Of a DNA stretch of 64,000 nucleotides, positions 40,937 to 49,867 are shown in pieces. The first letter of the stretch is position 1; each line of letters opens with the position of its first letter. The DNA comes from Symbiodinium microadriaticum. Taxonomy: Eukaryota; Sar; Dinophyceae; Suessiales; Symbiodiniaceae. The position numbers were made by a program, and so were the translations under genes. The notes under the pieces are model-generated. The model saw only the letters and a program-made list of their open reading frames with translations, was not told the origin of the DNA and did no database searches. The DNA lies in the NCBI GenBank assembly GCA_001939145.1, contig LSRX01000669.1, positions 39,626 through 103,625 of the forward strand. The letters are read 5' to 3'.

Positions 40937-41040
40937 ATTTGCCTTTCTGCGGGCCCCTCGGCAGCCAAGCTGTCGCCGCAGGCAGCTGCTGTTGCATCTG
41001 CAGGCCTTTCGGCGGTGTGTTCAGGGGATTGGCTTTAGAA
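40937..41040 (+). CDS. Phosphatase-like gene, exon a
   Basis: Acceptor ACCCTTAG, strong donor TAGAA|GTGAGC. Reads FAFLRAPRQPSCRRRQLLLH then LQAFRRCVQGIGFR; phase 1. Basic amphipathic helix. Confidence 0.55.
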
Positions 41041-42152
41041 GTGAGCTTTTATGGCATACTTGGGAGGTTCATGGGTAGTTATATAAGTCGGGTTATAAAT
41101 GCCCCTAATATGGGTTATAACTATAGTTACCCTACTTACAACGCCACATATAACCACCCCTGAACCTCCAAGTACTCCTGGTCCCTTGTAGCGAAATCCC
41201 AACTACTCGGATCCGATTGATTAGCAATAGCCGGGTTGCAAGGACGATGGGACCCTATGGTCCGTGAGCTTGTGCCGGCCATGGCGCCCAAAGTGAAGCT
41301 GGACAAGTAACGGCTGGAAACATGTTTAGGGTTTACCCTAAACCCTAAACCCGAAAACCCTAAACTCTAAACCCTAAAACCCTATAAACCCTAAACCTTA
41401 GGGTTTAGGGTGGTTCGTGGACCTACTGCGTGTGTAAGCGGGTCAGGGTGTCCTCTGACGAGGGCCCCCGCCGCAGCCGCTGTCGCCAGGTTGCCCTCGA
41501 AGAGCGCGGCTGCCCGGCAGTTGTGGTTGGAGGTCATCGCTGGGAACCCCAACTGGTTGTCCAGAGATTGGGGCCGTTGGTGCGCCTTTCTCAAGGAGCT
41601 GGGGCCTTTGCTCCATCGGGAGGCGTTCATCCACTGCAACGTCGGCCGCGTCAGAAGTCCGGCACTCCTGGCGATGCTGTTGGCGATCTTCGAGGATGTA
41701 TGGCCTTGGACATCCTCCACAAGAGAAAAAGTGGTTGAGCAGGTTGATGGTGGAGAAGGAGAAAACCGTATGGCTACCCATAGGCCCCTCAGTAGTTCCT
41801 GTTTGGGATTACCTTATAGGATTCCAAATATAAGCCACAAAAAGGAACTACTTAGGGGCCTATGGCTAACCAACCAACCAACCAGAGCAGCCTCCGCCAT
41901 GCCACACCGCAAGTCGCCCGCGTGCAAGGCCAGGGCGTGGAAGAACAAGCCGTCGACTGTGCGGCCCAAGGGCTTGTTCTCTCAAAAAGTGTTCCGGCGG
42001 CATCAAGCAGTGCTCCGGCGCCCTCGAGCAGTGCCAGCAGTGCTCCGGTTTCTCGTCGGAACTTCTCATCCGTCAATAAACCAAAACCCCAAATCTTTTC
42101 ATGGTCCCAGCCCATGCTTAGAGAGCTTACACAAGAAAGCGTCGCCAACTAA
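40937..42152 (+). CDS. Cysteine-phosphatase-like protein, four-exon gene end
   Basis: Four exons (40937-41040, 41243-41306, 41490-41697, 41886-42152) join in matching phases (1/2, 2/1, 0/0) to about 214 residues ending in TAA. The third exon contains FIHCNVGRVRSPALL, fitting the HCxxGxxRS loop of dual-specificity and other Cys-based phosphatases, which hydrolyse phosphate from proteins or other substrates through a cysteine thiolate. Upstream helices (LEVIAGNPNWLSRDWGRWCA, FLKELGPLLHREA) fit the part before the loop. The C-terminal exon is Ser/Ala/Pro-rich and probably disordered. The aspartate general acid cannot be assigned, so catalytic activity is inferred. All three introns are 180-205 nt and each is built on an inverted repeat. 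More 5' exons are likely. Confidence 0.62.
41059..41174. repeat. Family C palindrome making up the first intron
   Basis: CTTGGGAGGTTCATGGGTAG at the left and CCCTGAACCTCCAAGTACTC at the right. It occupies 116 of the 202 bases of the intron 41041-41242. Confidence 0.85.
41243..41306 (+). CDS. Phosphatase-like gene, exon b
   Basis: Acceptor GGTTGCAAG, donor GACAA|GTAACG. Reads RWDPMVRELVPAMAPKVKLD. Starts with two nucleotides and ends in phase 2, fitting both neighbours. Confidence 0.6.
41307..41489 (+). other. Intron with TTTAGGG/CCCTAAA inverted pair
   Basis: Begins GTAACG and within 20 nt shows TTTAGGGTTTA directly abutting CCCTAAACCCTAAACCC, more CCCTAAA, one reverse TTAGGGTTTAGGG, then ends in CGCTGTCGCCAG. 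It is a miniature of the layout of the long introns. Confidence 0.65.
41490..41697 (+). CDS. Phosphatase-like gene, exon c with active-site loop
   Basis: Acceptor TGTCGCCAG, donor GAGGAT|GTATGG, phase 0. Contains SAAARQLWLEVIAGNPNWLS, then FIHCNVGRVRSPALLAMLLA. The predicted nucleophile Cys codon is 41635-41637 and the phosphate-binding Arg codon 41653-41655, spaced C(x)5R. The helix after the loop is rich in Leu/Ala, as usual in this fold. Confidence 0.68.
41774..41868. repeat. Family A palindrome making up the third intron
   Basis: CTACCCATAGGCCCCTCAGT and CTACTTAGGGGCCTATGGCT ends. It fills half of the 188-nt intron 41698-41885. Confidence 0.9.
41886..42152 (+). CDS. Phosphatase-like gene, last exon
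   Basis: Acceptor CCAACCAG. Reads SSLRHATPQVARVQGQGVEE, a Ser/Ala/Pro stretch (VPAASSSAPAPSSSASSAPV), then FSWSQPMLRELTQESVAN and TAA. It is followed by CCCTAAA repeats and no donor, as expected for a terminal exon. Confidence 0.55.
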   Translation, partial: SSLRHATPQVARVQGQGVEEQAVDCAAQGLVLSKSVPAASSSAPAPSSSASSAPVSRRNFSSVNKPKPQIFSWSQPMLRELTQESVAN

Positions 42153-42206
42153 ACCCTAAATCCTACCCCCTAAACCCCAAACCCTAAACCCTACACCTGC
42201 TTTTAG

Positions 42207-42320
42207 ATGGATGTCCGGATTGTAGGGTCGTTCGAGATTTACTTAAGGAGTCCTTTCGAGGATCTGAAGAGTATCATCGGTATCAGTTGATGGGCCTACC
42301 CGAACTGGAAGGAACCTTCC
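42207..42320 (+). CDS. Candidate exon with CPDC motif
   Basis: Acceptor CCTGCTTTTAG, donor CCTTCC|GTTTTG. The longest frame reads GCPDCRVVRDLLKESFRGSE then EYHRYQLMGLPELEGTF. A shorter alternative frame starts with ATG (MDVRIVGSFEIYLRSPFEDL) and would end at GTATCAG. CxxC could bind metal or be a redox pair; no family is claimed. Confidence 0.5.
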
Positions 42321-42562
42321 GTTTTGGGGTTTCGTGTTCTTAGGGTTTAGGGTTCAGGGGTTTAGGGTTTAGGGTTTCTTCATATCTTGACGTCTTAGAC
42401 TTGGGTTGGTGACAGGGTCCAAGGTTTAGGGCTGTCCACTCGGATAGCGTGGACTGATAGTGGTAAAACTGTGGATAGCCAGGGTGCTTGCTCCCTGGCT
42501 CATAGGCTCTCGCTAAACCCTAAAGCCGAAACCCCACACCATAAACCCCCCGCAACATTTAG

Positions 42563-42595
42563 GTCTGCGGCCTTAGCCCGATCGACACGCTTCAG
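42563..42595 (+). CDS. 33-nt micro-exon candidate
   Basis: Acceptor CATTTAG, donor CTTCAG|GTTTAG. Reads VCGLSPIDTLQ, phase 0 at both ends. TTTAGGG begins inside the donor sequence itself. Confidence 0.4.
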
Positions 42596-42784
42596 GTTTA
42601 GGGTTTAGGGTCCTTTCCGGGTACTTGCACCCACAACCATGGATAAGCAGTGCTTGGATCTCTAGGGCAGGTTTAGGATTTAAGGTTTAGGGCATTGGGT
42701 CTACTGGTTGTTTAGGGTTTAGTCGCAATGGGGGCTTAAGCTCCTTTTAGGGTAAACAGTGCTTAGGTTTGTTTAGTTTAGCAG

Positions 42785-42870
42785 CTGTACCCATGCGGCC
42801 GCAAAGTAGTCTCTATATAGGTACTTTGGGGCCAAAGTATCTACTATTTGGGTACATGGACCCTTGCGGT
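42785..42870. repeat. Palindromic element, family B (partial)
   Basis: AAAGTAGTCTCTATATAGGT and CTATTTGGGTACATGGACCC; left end degraded. Confidence 0.65.
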
Positions 42871-42889
42871 AACGCTGAGCCCCAAAGCG

Positions 42890-42995
42890 CAAAGCCTTAA
42901 CCCCAAACCCTAAACGCCCAAACCCCACAAACCCAAAAAGCCCCAAACCCTAAACCTCAAACCCTAAACCCCAAACCCCAAACCCTAAACCCTAC
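42890..42995 (+). repeat. CCCTAAA tract
   Basis: C-rich copies ending about 15 nt before the acceptor of the next exon. Confidence 0.8.
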
Positions 42996-43012
42996 AACTT
43001 AAAGCTCCAAAG

Positions 43013-43084
43013 AGGCTCTGCACTCTCCACCGACGGGAGCCGCGATATCTGGGGAATGGAGTTTCCTACGCCCTCGGCCTGGCT
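43013..43084 (+). CDS. Candidate exon, unrecognised
   Basis: Acceptor CTCCAAAG, donor CTGGCT|GTAGCT, phase 2. Reads GSALSTDGSRDIWGMEFPTP then SAW. CCCTAAA on the left, TTTAGGG (43100-43185) on the right. Confidence 0.55.
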
Positions 43085-43099
43085 GTAGCTAGAGCTTTG

Positions 43100-43185
43100 G
43101 AGTTTAGTTTTAGGGTTTAGGGTTTAGGGTTTAGGGTTTAGGGTGTAGGGTGTAGGGTTTAGGGTTTAGGGTTTAGGTTAGGGTT
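43100..43185 (+). repeat. TTTAGGG tract
   Basis: Ten near-perfect TTTAGGG copies starting about 20 nt after the donor of the 43013 exon. Confidence 0.85.
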
Positions 43186-43515
43186 TTGTGAATGCAGGGT
43201 TGATGCTTCAGAGCTCGAGGATTTTGTGTTTAGGGTGGTTCAAGGATAGCTTCATTCTTGCTTGGGGATGTAGTATATTTATGTGTACGGTCTCGCAGCC
43301 TTGCATAGTGCTTTCGATTGTTGTCGGGCATTTAGGGTTTAGATTCTTTATGGTTTGGGGTTTAGGATGCAGGGCTTGGGGCTTGGGTTCGGATGTTTAA
43401 CTGTTTAAAACGGCTAGGCGGGTCTTTGGCATACAGCCCCATAACACATATGCAGTTTGTACGGATTTACGTAAGGACGGCCGTCCCGTCAAGAATTCGC
43501 ATGAGTGGCACGCAG

Positions 43516-43587
43516 TCGAGCCGCCCGCAAGATCATCATTCGAGCACGGGCTAGCGTCGTGCGGTTTTGGAAGAAGGCCAACCTGAA
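43516..43587 (+). CDS. Candidate exon, basic helix
   Basis: Acceptor GGCACGCAG, donor CTGAA|GTCTAT. Reads RAARKIIIRARASVVRFWKK then ANL; phase fits both neighbours. The repeated basic/hydrophobic pattern could be a calmodulin-type or membrane-surface helix. Another frame is open, so provisional. Confidence 0.5.
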
Positions 43588-43708
43588 GTCTATGACCCTA
43601 AGGGTCCATGTAGCCAAATAGATATACTTTGGCCTTAAGTAGTCCCCATATAGGTACTTTGGGGCCAATGTATATACTATTTGGGTACATGGACCCTGTT
43701 GGTAACAG
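43588..43708 (+). repeat. 121-nt intron made of a family B palindrome
   Basis: Nearly the whole intron is one family B element: CCCTAAGGGTCCATGTAGCC at the left, GGGTACATGGACCCTGTTGG at the right, then GTAACAG as acceptor. Flanking exons are in matching phase. Confidence 0.7.
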
Positions 43709-43771
43709 ACTGACAGACGCATCACCTGCCGAAGAAGATGCTTCGAGAGCCCCCGGTGCTCTGACTAACAG
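43709..43771 (+). CDS. Candidate exon, acidic
   Basis: Acceptor GGTAACAG, donor CTAACAG|GTGCTG, phase 2. Reads LTDASPAEEDASRAPGALTN. It continues the frame of 43516-43587. Confidence 0.5.
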
Positions 43772-43835
43772 GTGCTGTAAGCCATTGCACCGATCTGCCC
43801 TTTATAAAGGGACCCTAATTATGAAGGCCCCTAAA

Positions 43836-44635
43836 NNNNNNNNNNNNNNNNNNNNNNNNNNNNNNNNNNNNNNNNNNNNNNNNNNNNNNNNNNNNNNNNN
43901 NNNNNNNNNNNNNNNNNNNNNNNNNNNNNNNNNNNNNNNNNNNNNNNNNNNNNNNNNNNNNNNNNNNNNNNNNNNNNNNNNNNNNNNNNNNNNNNNNNNN
44001 NNNNNNNNNNNNNNNNNNNNNNNNNNNNNNNNNNNNNNNNNNNNNNNNNNNNNNNNNNNNNNNNNNNNNNNNNNNNNNNNNNNNNNNNNNNNNNNNNNNN
44101 NNNNNNNNNNNNNNNNNNNNNNNNNNNNNNNNNNNNNNNNNNNNNNNNNNNNNNNNNNNNNNNNNNNNNNNNNNNNNNNNNNNNNNNNNNNNNNNNNNNN
44201 NNNNNNNNNNNNNNNNNNNNNNNNNNNNNNNNNNNNNNNNNNNNNNNNNNNNNNNNNNNNNNNNNNNNNNNNNNNNNNNNNNNNNNNNNNNNNNNNNNNN
44301 NNNNNNNNNNNNNNNNNNNNNNNNNNNNNNNNNNNNNNNNNNNNNNNNNNNNNNNNNNNNNNNNNNNNNNNNNNNNNNNNNNNNNNNNNNNNNNNNNNNN
44401 NNNNNNNNNNNNNNNNNNNNNNNNNNNNNNNNNNNNNNNNNNNNNNNNNNNNNNNNNNNNNNNNNNNNNNNNNNNNNNNNNNNNNNNNNNNNNNNNNNNN
44501 NNNNNNNNNNNNNNNNNNNNNNNNNNNNNNNNNNNNNNNNNNNNNNNNNNNNNNNNNNNNNNNNNNNNNNNNNNNNNNNNNNNNNNNNNNNNNNNNNNNN
44601 NNNNNNNNNNNNNNNNNNNNNNNNNNNNNNNNNNN
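43836..44635. other. Assembly gap (800 N)
   Basis: Exactly 800 N; anything joined across it is unsupported. A partial family G element lies on its left side. Confidence 0.99.
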
Positions 44636-44769
44636 ATTCAGGGCCTCATCTAGAAAAAAAAAAATATATATATATTTATATTTATATACATATATGTATC
44701 CATACTATGAATATTACTCAACTGTTACTTCTTCGGGGGCAGTATCCAAGGTCTACACTCGTAGGATTT

Positions 44770-44955
44770 AGGGCTGGTAGGGTGTGGGGTTTTAGGGTTG
44801 AGGGTTTAGGGTTTAGGGCTTTAGGGTTTTCAAGGTTTAGGGTTGAGGTTTTGGGTCTTCAGGGTTCAGGGTTCAGGGTTTTAGGGTTTGGGGCTTTAGG
44901 GGTTTTAGGGTTTTGGGGTTTGGGGTGTAGGGTTATAGGGTTTAGGTTTTAAGGC
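44770..44955 (+). repeat. TTTAGGG tract
   Basis: Degenerate G-rich telomere-like copies. Beyond it lie (ATGC)n at 45007-45056 and, from 45060 to 45480, no exon I can support. Confidence 0.8.
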
Positions 44956-45487
44956 TTCGGAGGACTCATGTTTTTGAGCGGGGCGGGGTCAAGGATAACA
45001 TATGTATGTATGCATGTATGCATGCATGCATGCATGCATGCATGCATGCATGCATATATGTCTGTATGTATATCTGGGTGTTTGCTCCTCAGTGTTTAGG
45101 GTGGACGGGGCTTCTGGTCTGGGCTGTCGGATGACCGGGAGCAGGAGTAGTAGGGTTTTGTAGCACGCGCTGGGCTGTAGGATTACAGGGTTTTGGGTCT
45201 GCGGGAATGTACAGGAATTCTGCCGTGCTTCGGTTTTGGAAATCTTTGCTCGAATTACAGATGCATAGGATTGATAGAGACTGTTGGCTTCGGCAAGAGA
45301 TTTGCTTGGGACCAAATGACTAAAATAATTAGTTGCTTTGTCTTTTGTGGTTGGTTTGGGGTTAGGTTGTCTTTGACACTGCATAGGACCGTTTTGCGTG
45401 TGTGTGTGTGTGCTTACAGTAGGTCCCTGTGTTTTGGGATCTGCTCCCATTTTGAGGTTGGAAGGTTGGGGTTTCATCATCATGAGC

Positions 45488-45603
45488 CCTGTACATACTG
45501 TTGGTGATCTAAACCCTGTGTTACCTTAAAGACCTTCAACGATGGGAGTTATGGTGCATTACCTTAGTATGGGTAATGCAGGATTTACATCATCAACCGT
45601 ACG
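45488..45603. repeat. Palindromic element, family F
   Basis: TACTGTTGGTGATCTAAACC at the left, GGATTTACATCATCAACCGT at the right, with TTACCTTA pairs between. Confidence 0.8.
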
Positions 45604-45981
45604 GCTCCGTCGCCTTTAGAGGGCACTGGGCTTTGAGCTCTTCGTTTGAACTTATCCTTCGGGTTTGAGGTTGCCACGTGGGGTGTGAGTGGTTGGGTAT
45701 GAGCTGTCACCTGGACCTTCCAGCAACGACGTTTGGAGCTTGTCTAGTACGTGTCCTGGCGGTGCCATCACCAGACAAATGTTAACAAACTCAAGATAAG
45801 AACTACCTAAGCCCTAAACCTTGAAGCTAAATCCCTGATCACACACTGAAGAGAATAACTACCTACATAAACCCTAAACCTTGAAGCCAAAACCCTGATA
45901 CCCCAAACCGGTGGTCCCGTTGAACTACTTCAGACGCAACCCTCAGCTCCTCCGTCATAAACCGCTCGGCTTGTGATTCAG

Positions 45982-46030
45982 AACCGTGTGCATCTCGCCA
46001 AGATCGAAAGGCTTAGCCCGGGATCTCTGA
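45982..46030 (+). CDS. Candidate exon, unrecognised
   Basis: Acceptor TGTGATTCAG; reads NRVHLAKIERLSPGSL. Ends near CTGA|GCTGGG (GC donor), though the frame stays open to 46216, partly through a short tandem repeat (AAGTCCCAAAAAGCCCT twice). Confidence 0.4.
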
Positions 46031-46315
46031 GCTGGGTTTTGGGCTTAGTAAAGGTTCGGGTCCAACCATTCTATACTCTTGAGCCTTTGGAGATGCAAGC
46101 CAAGTCCCAAAAAGCCCTGGGCAGAGCCAAGTCCCAAAAAGCCCTTGCAGAACCGCACTTAGAGAAAACCTTAGAAGTGTTCCGACCTCATAAGAACCGC
46201 TCTAGAACCCTGCCATAGATCGATCCCTTATAGAAGAACCTTCCACTTGTTCCCTAAACCCTAAAACCTAAACCCTAAACCCTGAACCCTAAACCCTGAA
46301 CCTTGTTCCGGACAG

Positions 46316-46379
46316 GTGAAGTTTTTGTTAGACTGGCTCTCCTGCCAACGTGGAATGTTTCCCAGGGTGGCGATCTCAG
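46316..46379 (+). CDS. Candidate exon, unrecognised
   Basis: Acceptor TCCGGACAG, donor TCTCAG|GTAGCC, phase 1. Reads VKFLLDWLSCQRGMFPRVAI then S. CCCTAAA repeats precede it. Confidence 0.55.
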
Positions 46380-46643
46380 GTAGCCCCAACTTTAGGAATT
46401 TTGGGGTTTTGAGGAGGTGTCGATAGGGATCTGTAGCGTTCCCTTACGGGGACCTAGAGGGATCTACAAGGGTTCTATAAGGTTTTTTTGGGGTTTTAGG
46501 GTCTTAGGCCTTTCGGCCTTTATGATTGTTAGGATTTCAGGGTTTCTAGGGTTTTTAGGGTTTTAGGATTGTATTTTTGTTGGAGGGGGGTGTTAGGGCT
46601 TTAGGCTTCAGGGTTTTGGGGTCTAGGGTTTAGGGTTCAGCAG

Positions 46644-46693
46644 TTCCGGATCGAGCAGTCTCTGGTCGAACTCCGGATCGGAATCCGCAACAT
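46644..46693 (+). CDS. Candidate exon, unrecognised
   Basis: Acceptor TTCAGCAG. Reads FRIEQSLVELRIGIRNI with a possible GA donor (ATT|GAGAAA). An alternative frame, better in phase with 46316, reads PDRAVSGRTPDRNPQH. The island contains TCCGGATCG twice. Confidence 0.4.
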
Positions 46694-46794
46694 TGAGAAA
46701 CCATAGTTTGCAATTAATCCTCCATCAAACGCTAAAACAAACCTGGAGCTTAAACTTTACTACACCCTAATCACCAACCTTTAGCAGCGCTTGA

Positions 46795-47115
46795 ACCTTA
46801 TGATACAGCCCCAGATTCGCCCTTAAACCCTATGATACAGCCCCCGACTCGCCTTTAAAACCTTATGATGCGGCCCCAGAATAGCCCTTAACTGTGATAT
46901 CGCCCCAGAGTGCCCTTGAACCCTGTGATACATACAGCCCCAGAATAGCCCTGAAACCCTTATGGTACACCCCAGAAAACGCTTTAAACCCTATGATACA
47001 GCCCCAGATTACCAGTGCCAGACTAGCCTTTAAACCCTATGTGATACAGCCCAGAATAAGCTTAAACCCTATGATACAGCCCCAAAGTAGCCTTTAAACC
47101 CTATGATACAGGCAC
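46795..47115 (+). repeat. Minisatellite, ~31-bp unit, ~10 copies
   Basis: Units like CCCTATGATACAGCCCCAGA plus TTAGCCTTAAA with drift. Non-coding; the ORF crossing it is repeat-driven. Confidence 0.85.
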
Positions 47116-47124
47116 ATTTGGCGA

Positions 47125-47270
47125 AAAGACATATTCAACGAAGAAATCGCCGTATCAACGAAGGGCCAGCCTTCGTTGAACTTGGTTTGTTCTTCGTTCA
47201 ATTTGGCGAGTTCTCCGTTGAACTTGGCGGCAGAAGCACCGAAGAAAGCCATTTTCAACGAATGAATTAA
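47125..47270. repeat. Cluster of CTTCGTTGAA-type motifs
   Basis: TTCAACGAAG appears near 47133, 47222 (as TCCGTTGAAC) and 47252; its complement CTTCGTTGAACTTGG and CTTCGTTCAATTTGG occur between. Can fold in several alternative hairpins. Confidence 0.6.
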
Positions 47271-47550
47271 GGTGTAAATACATTTGATGAAGAGTGTTTA
47301 GGGTTTAGGGTATAGGGGCCTCCATGATACATAAAAGCGATAAAGGCTTCGTTCTTTAGGTGTCTAGGAGAGTTACCATGAGGGTAAAGCGTATTTTGGG
47401 GCCTTATTCGAATTAGAATAGGGTGTTGAAATCCCGTATACTATATCCATACGAATATTTATAACCCTAAACCCCAGAACCAAATTGCTAATTTAAGACC
47501 CACGTAGTAGGGCCCCAGCCAAACCTCTTGCCCTTTGCCTCCCGTCGCAG

Positions 47551-47609
47551 CGCTGCATAAAGCGTGCCGGCCCAACAAGAATTCGTCGCACCCTAGTGGA
47601 GGCCTCCAC
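47551..47609 (+). CDS. Candidate exon, basic
   Basis: Acceptor CCCGTCGCAG, strong donor TCCAC|GTGAGC, phase 2. Reads RCIKRAGPTRIRRTLVEAS. Joins 48001 in phase. The reverse strand is also open. Confidence 0.5.
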
Positions 47610-47929
47610 GTGAGCCCCTAAGGAACCCTCCCAAACAGCTAGAAGCAACCTACTTATGATAAGATGTCTATGGACCCCTAGGAAGAAGACAACGCAGTTC
47701 ATTCTCTCTCCCCTTGAGACCCAAGCCGAAAAAACACGTATAGAACCTTTTAATGGACAAGGATCCTCAGCCTCATCCTAAATTTAAGCCCTCAACTCTC
47801 AACCCTAATCCTCAACCCCAACCCTAAACCGTAAAAGGAAGCCCAAGGCCCTCCAACTCCACACTCAAGCCCCAAACCTGAAGCACTATAAGGCCGAACA
47901 CCTACACGTTAGCCCCTAGGCCCGAAACC

Positions 47930-48000
47930 CTAAACCCTAAATCCTAAACCCCTAAACCCTAAACCCCTAAACCCCTAAAAACCCTAAACCCTAAACCCAG
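47930..48000 (+). repeat. CCCTAAA tract
   Basis: C-rich copies running into the acceptor CTAAACCCAG of the next exon. Confidence 0.8.
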
Positions 48001-48089
48001 CCCCTTTAAGGCCCTCTTCGTGTCTCGAGACGGCTCTATCGCCATGGCTGGGGACGGGACCCAAGCGCTCTCCAGGATTCTCGCTCCTC
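48001..48089 (+). CDS. Candidate exon, unrecognised
   Basis: Reads PFKALFVSRDGSIAMAGDGT then QALSRILAP, in phase after 47551-47609. Strongly protein-like. The 3' edge is unclear; a family C palindrome starts at about 48110. Confidence 0.55.
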
Positions 48090-48109
48090 TAAGGGATCTC
48101 TACTTTGGG

Positions 48110-48275
48110 GTTCATGGGTAGTTATAAGTAGGGTTTAGGATTTAGGGTTTAGGGTTTAGAGGGGGTTCAGGCGTGGTTATAAGCAGGGTCATAAGTCCCT
48201 TAGTATGAGTTATAACTTTTTGTTTGACCCTACTGTCTAACCCCACTTGTAACTACCCCATGCACCTCCAAGTAA
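48110..48275. repeat. Palindromic element, family C, with TTTAGGG insertion
   Basis: GGTTCATGGGTAGTTATAAG at the left and CCATGCACCTCCAAGTA at the right; the left arm is interrupted by TTTAGGG copies. Confidence 0.75.
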
Positions 48276-48363
48276 AGTTCGGTTCTTAAGACGGGGTTTA
48301 GGGTTTATGGGATCTCCGGGGGTGCGGTTCTTGAGGCTTCCGCAGGGGGGTTTCGGGCTCTAG

Positions 48364-48485
48364 ACCCAGAGAACCCAATACCCCTTAATTACGGAATATA
48401 CTTTACATCATTATATTATATTACGGCCCCTATAATTTTAAGGTATATATCCTTAAGTAAGGGGTATTGGGCTTTTTCTGGAGAA
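48364..48485. repeat. Palindromic element, family H
   Basis: CCCAGAGAACCCAATACCCC and GGGGTATTGGGCTTTTTCTG ends; TAAGGTATATATCCTTA core. Confidence 0.75.
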
Positions 48486-48728
48486 TTGTAGAAACGAGGG
48501 CCTGAAATCTTCTGTAGGGGGTTTTTGGGGCTTCGATGAAGGGATCTTCAGGCTTCCGTAGGGGTTTCGGGCTCTAGAAGTCCAGAAACGAGGGTCTTAC
48601 GGCTTCTGCAGGGTCTTTTAGGGTTCGATGAAGGGGTTTCGGGTTCTAGAAGGGTTCAGGGTTCTGCAGGGGGGGTTCGGGTTAAAGTTCTGGGTTGAGG
48701 GGGGCTGTTTCAGGGGTTTAGGACGCAG

Positions 48729-48794
48729 CCTCGTCGAGTCGGGGCTACGATCTCTGAACTTGAGGCTCCATCCTTAAGTGCTGAAAGTTTGGAG
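48729..48794 (+). CDS. Candidate exon, unrecognised
   Basis: Acceptor TAGGACGCAG, donor TTGGAG|GTTTAG, phase 0. Reads PRRVGATISELEAPSLSAES then LE. The donor overlaps a TTTAGG copy. Confidence 0.5.
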
Positions 48795-48894
48795 GTTTAG
48801 GTTTCAGCACCTCACTGGGTCCTTGTTGGATACAAGTTTACATTTTTGTTATTGTAAAACCCTAATTCTTTATTAGAAAACGATAATTTTTAAT

Positions 48895-49305
48895 ATGGCC
48901 CCAACAGGGAAACAGCTCAACTAAGCCAATGTTGCCGGAGTTGCTCCGCAACACGTTGACACCGAGCTTCAAGCACGAGCAGACGACGCAGTCCGACGTG
49001 TTGAGGAAGCCGTCGTGTCGATGGCTGCATGCGTGGACAGGGTGACGAAGGGTGAGGCGTCACTCAAGCAACTGCAAGAGCGCATGGACAAGGTGGCTTT
49101 GGACGTGGAGACCATCGCCACGAGACAAAATGTACTGGCCAAGCAACAACAAGACTTGGAAGAGCACATTGTGGAAATGGAAGCATATGGTAGAGCAGGA
49201 GTCATCGCCATCACACGACAACACACACTGCGATGGCGCTTCCAACAACGCCGAGAAAGCAGCCCTTACAGACCCTTCAAGGAACCTTTGATGCAAACCC
49301 TCTAA
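48895..49305 (+). CDS. Coiled-coil ORF interrupted by one stop
   Basis: From ATG (48895) the frame has a TAA at codon 10 (48922-48924) and is then open for 126 codons to TAA at 49303. An AAG acceptor inside that stop (48924-48925) may mean the real exon starts at 48926. It reads ELQARADDAVRRVEEAVVSM, ACVDRVTKGEASLKQLQERM, DKVALDVETIATRQNVLAKQ, then QQDLEEHIVEMEAYGRAGVI. Regular heptads make a coiled coil of ~80 residues. The QQQDLEEHIVEME end faintly recalls the Nsp1/Nup62 nucleoporin coiled coil, but a retroelement ORF1 is also possible. Longest protein-like ORF of the right half. Confidence 0.55.
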
Positions 49306-49334
49306 CGCCTCAATGAAAGGAGCCGGTTCGAGAA

Positions 49335-49530
49335 CCCTAAAACAGCCCTGACCGGAACCCTGCAAGGAACCCTTACACCCTTAAAGTTCTTAAAGGAACC
49401 CTTAAAGGAACCCTTAAGGAACCCTTGAAGGAAGCCTTAAAGGAACCCTTAAAGGAACCCTAAACCCTAAACCCTAAACCTTAAGCCTATCAAAGGAAGC
49501 CTTAAAGGAAACCTTGCTTATCTTCAAAGG
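49335..49530 (+). repeat. CCTTAAAGGAA tandem repeat
   Basis: Short imperfect repeats of AAAGGAACCCTTAAAGGAAC type with inverted character. Confidence 0.75.
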
Positions 49531-49604
49531 AGCCCTTCCCCGAAGCCCCAGAGAACCTTTGAGCTGCAAAGCGCCCTACGAAGCTGCCCTGGGGTGGGTT
49601 TGGA

Positions 49605-49860
49605 GGTTAGAGGTTTCGGGTTTAGGGGTTTAGGATTTAGGAGTTGAGGGTTTAGAGGTTTCGGGTTTAGGGGTTTAGGATTTAGGGGTTTAAGGTCTAG
49701 GGGTCTCGGGGTTTAGGCGGGTTTAGGGTTTCGGAGTTGGGGGGGTTGAGGGGTTCAGGGTTTAGGGGTTTCGGGTTTTAGGGCGAAGGTTTAGGGGGTT
49801 TAGGGGTGTAGGGTTTAGGGTTTAGGGTTCTTCGATTTAGGGTTTTTGGTATTGGGATGA
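49605..49860 (+). repeat. TTTAGGG tract
   Basis: G-rich telomere-like copies with TTTCGGG variants. Confidence 0.85.
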
Positions 49861-49867
49861 GGGTTTA

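Noticed and set aside
43629-44771. 380-codon ORF
   Set aside because: Runs through the 800-N gap. Only its first part (43709-43771) has exon features of its own.
48895-49305. Firm call as a nucleoporin
   Set aside because: Resemblance is limited to a generic coiled coil and a QQxxLE run; not enough without a profile search.
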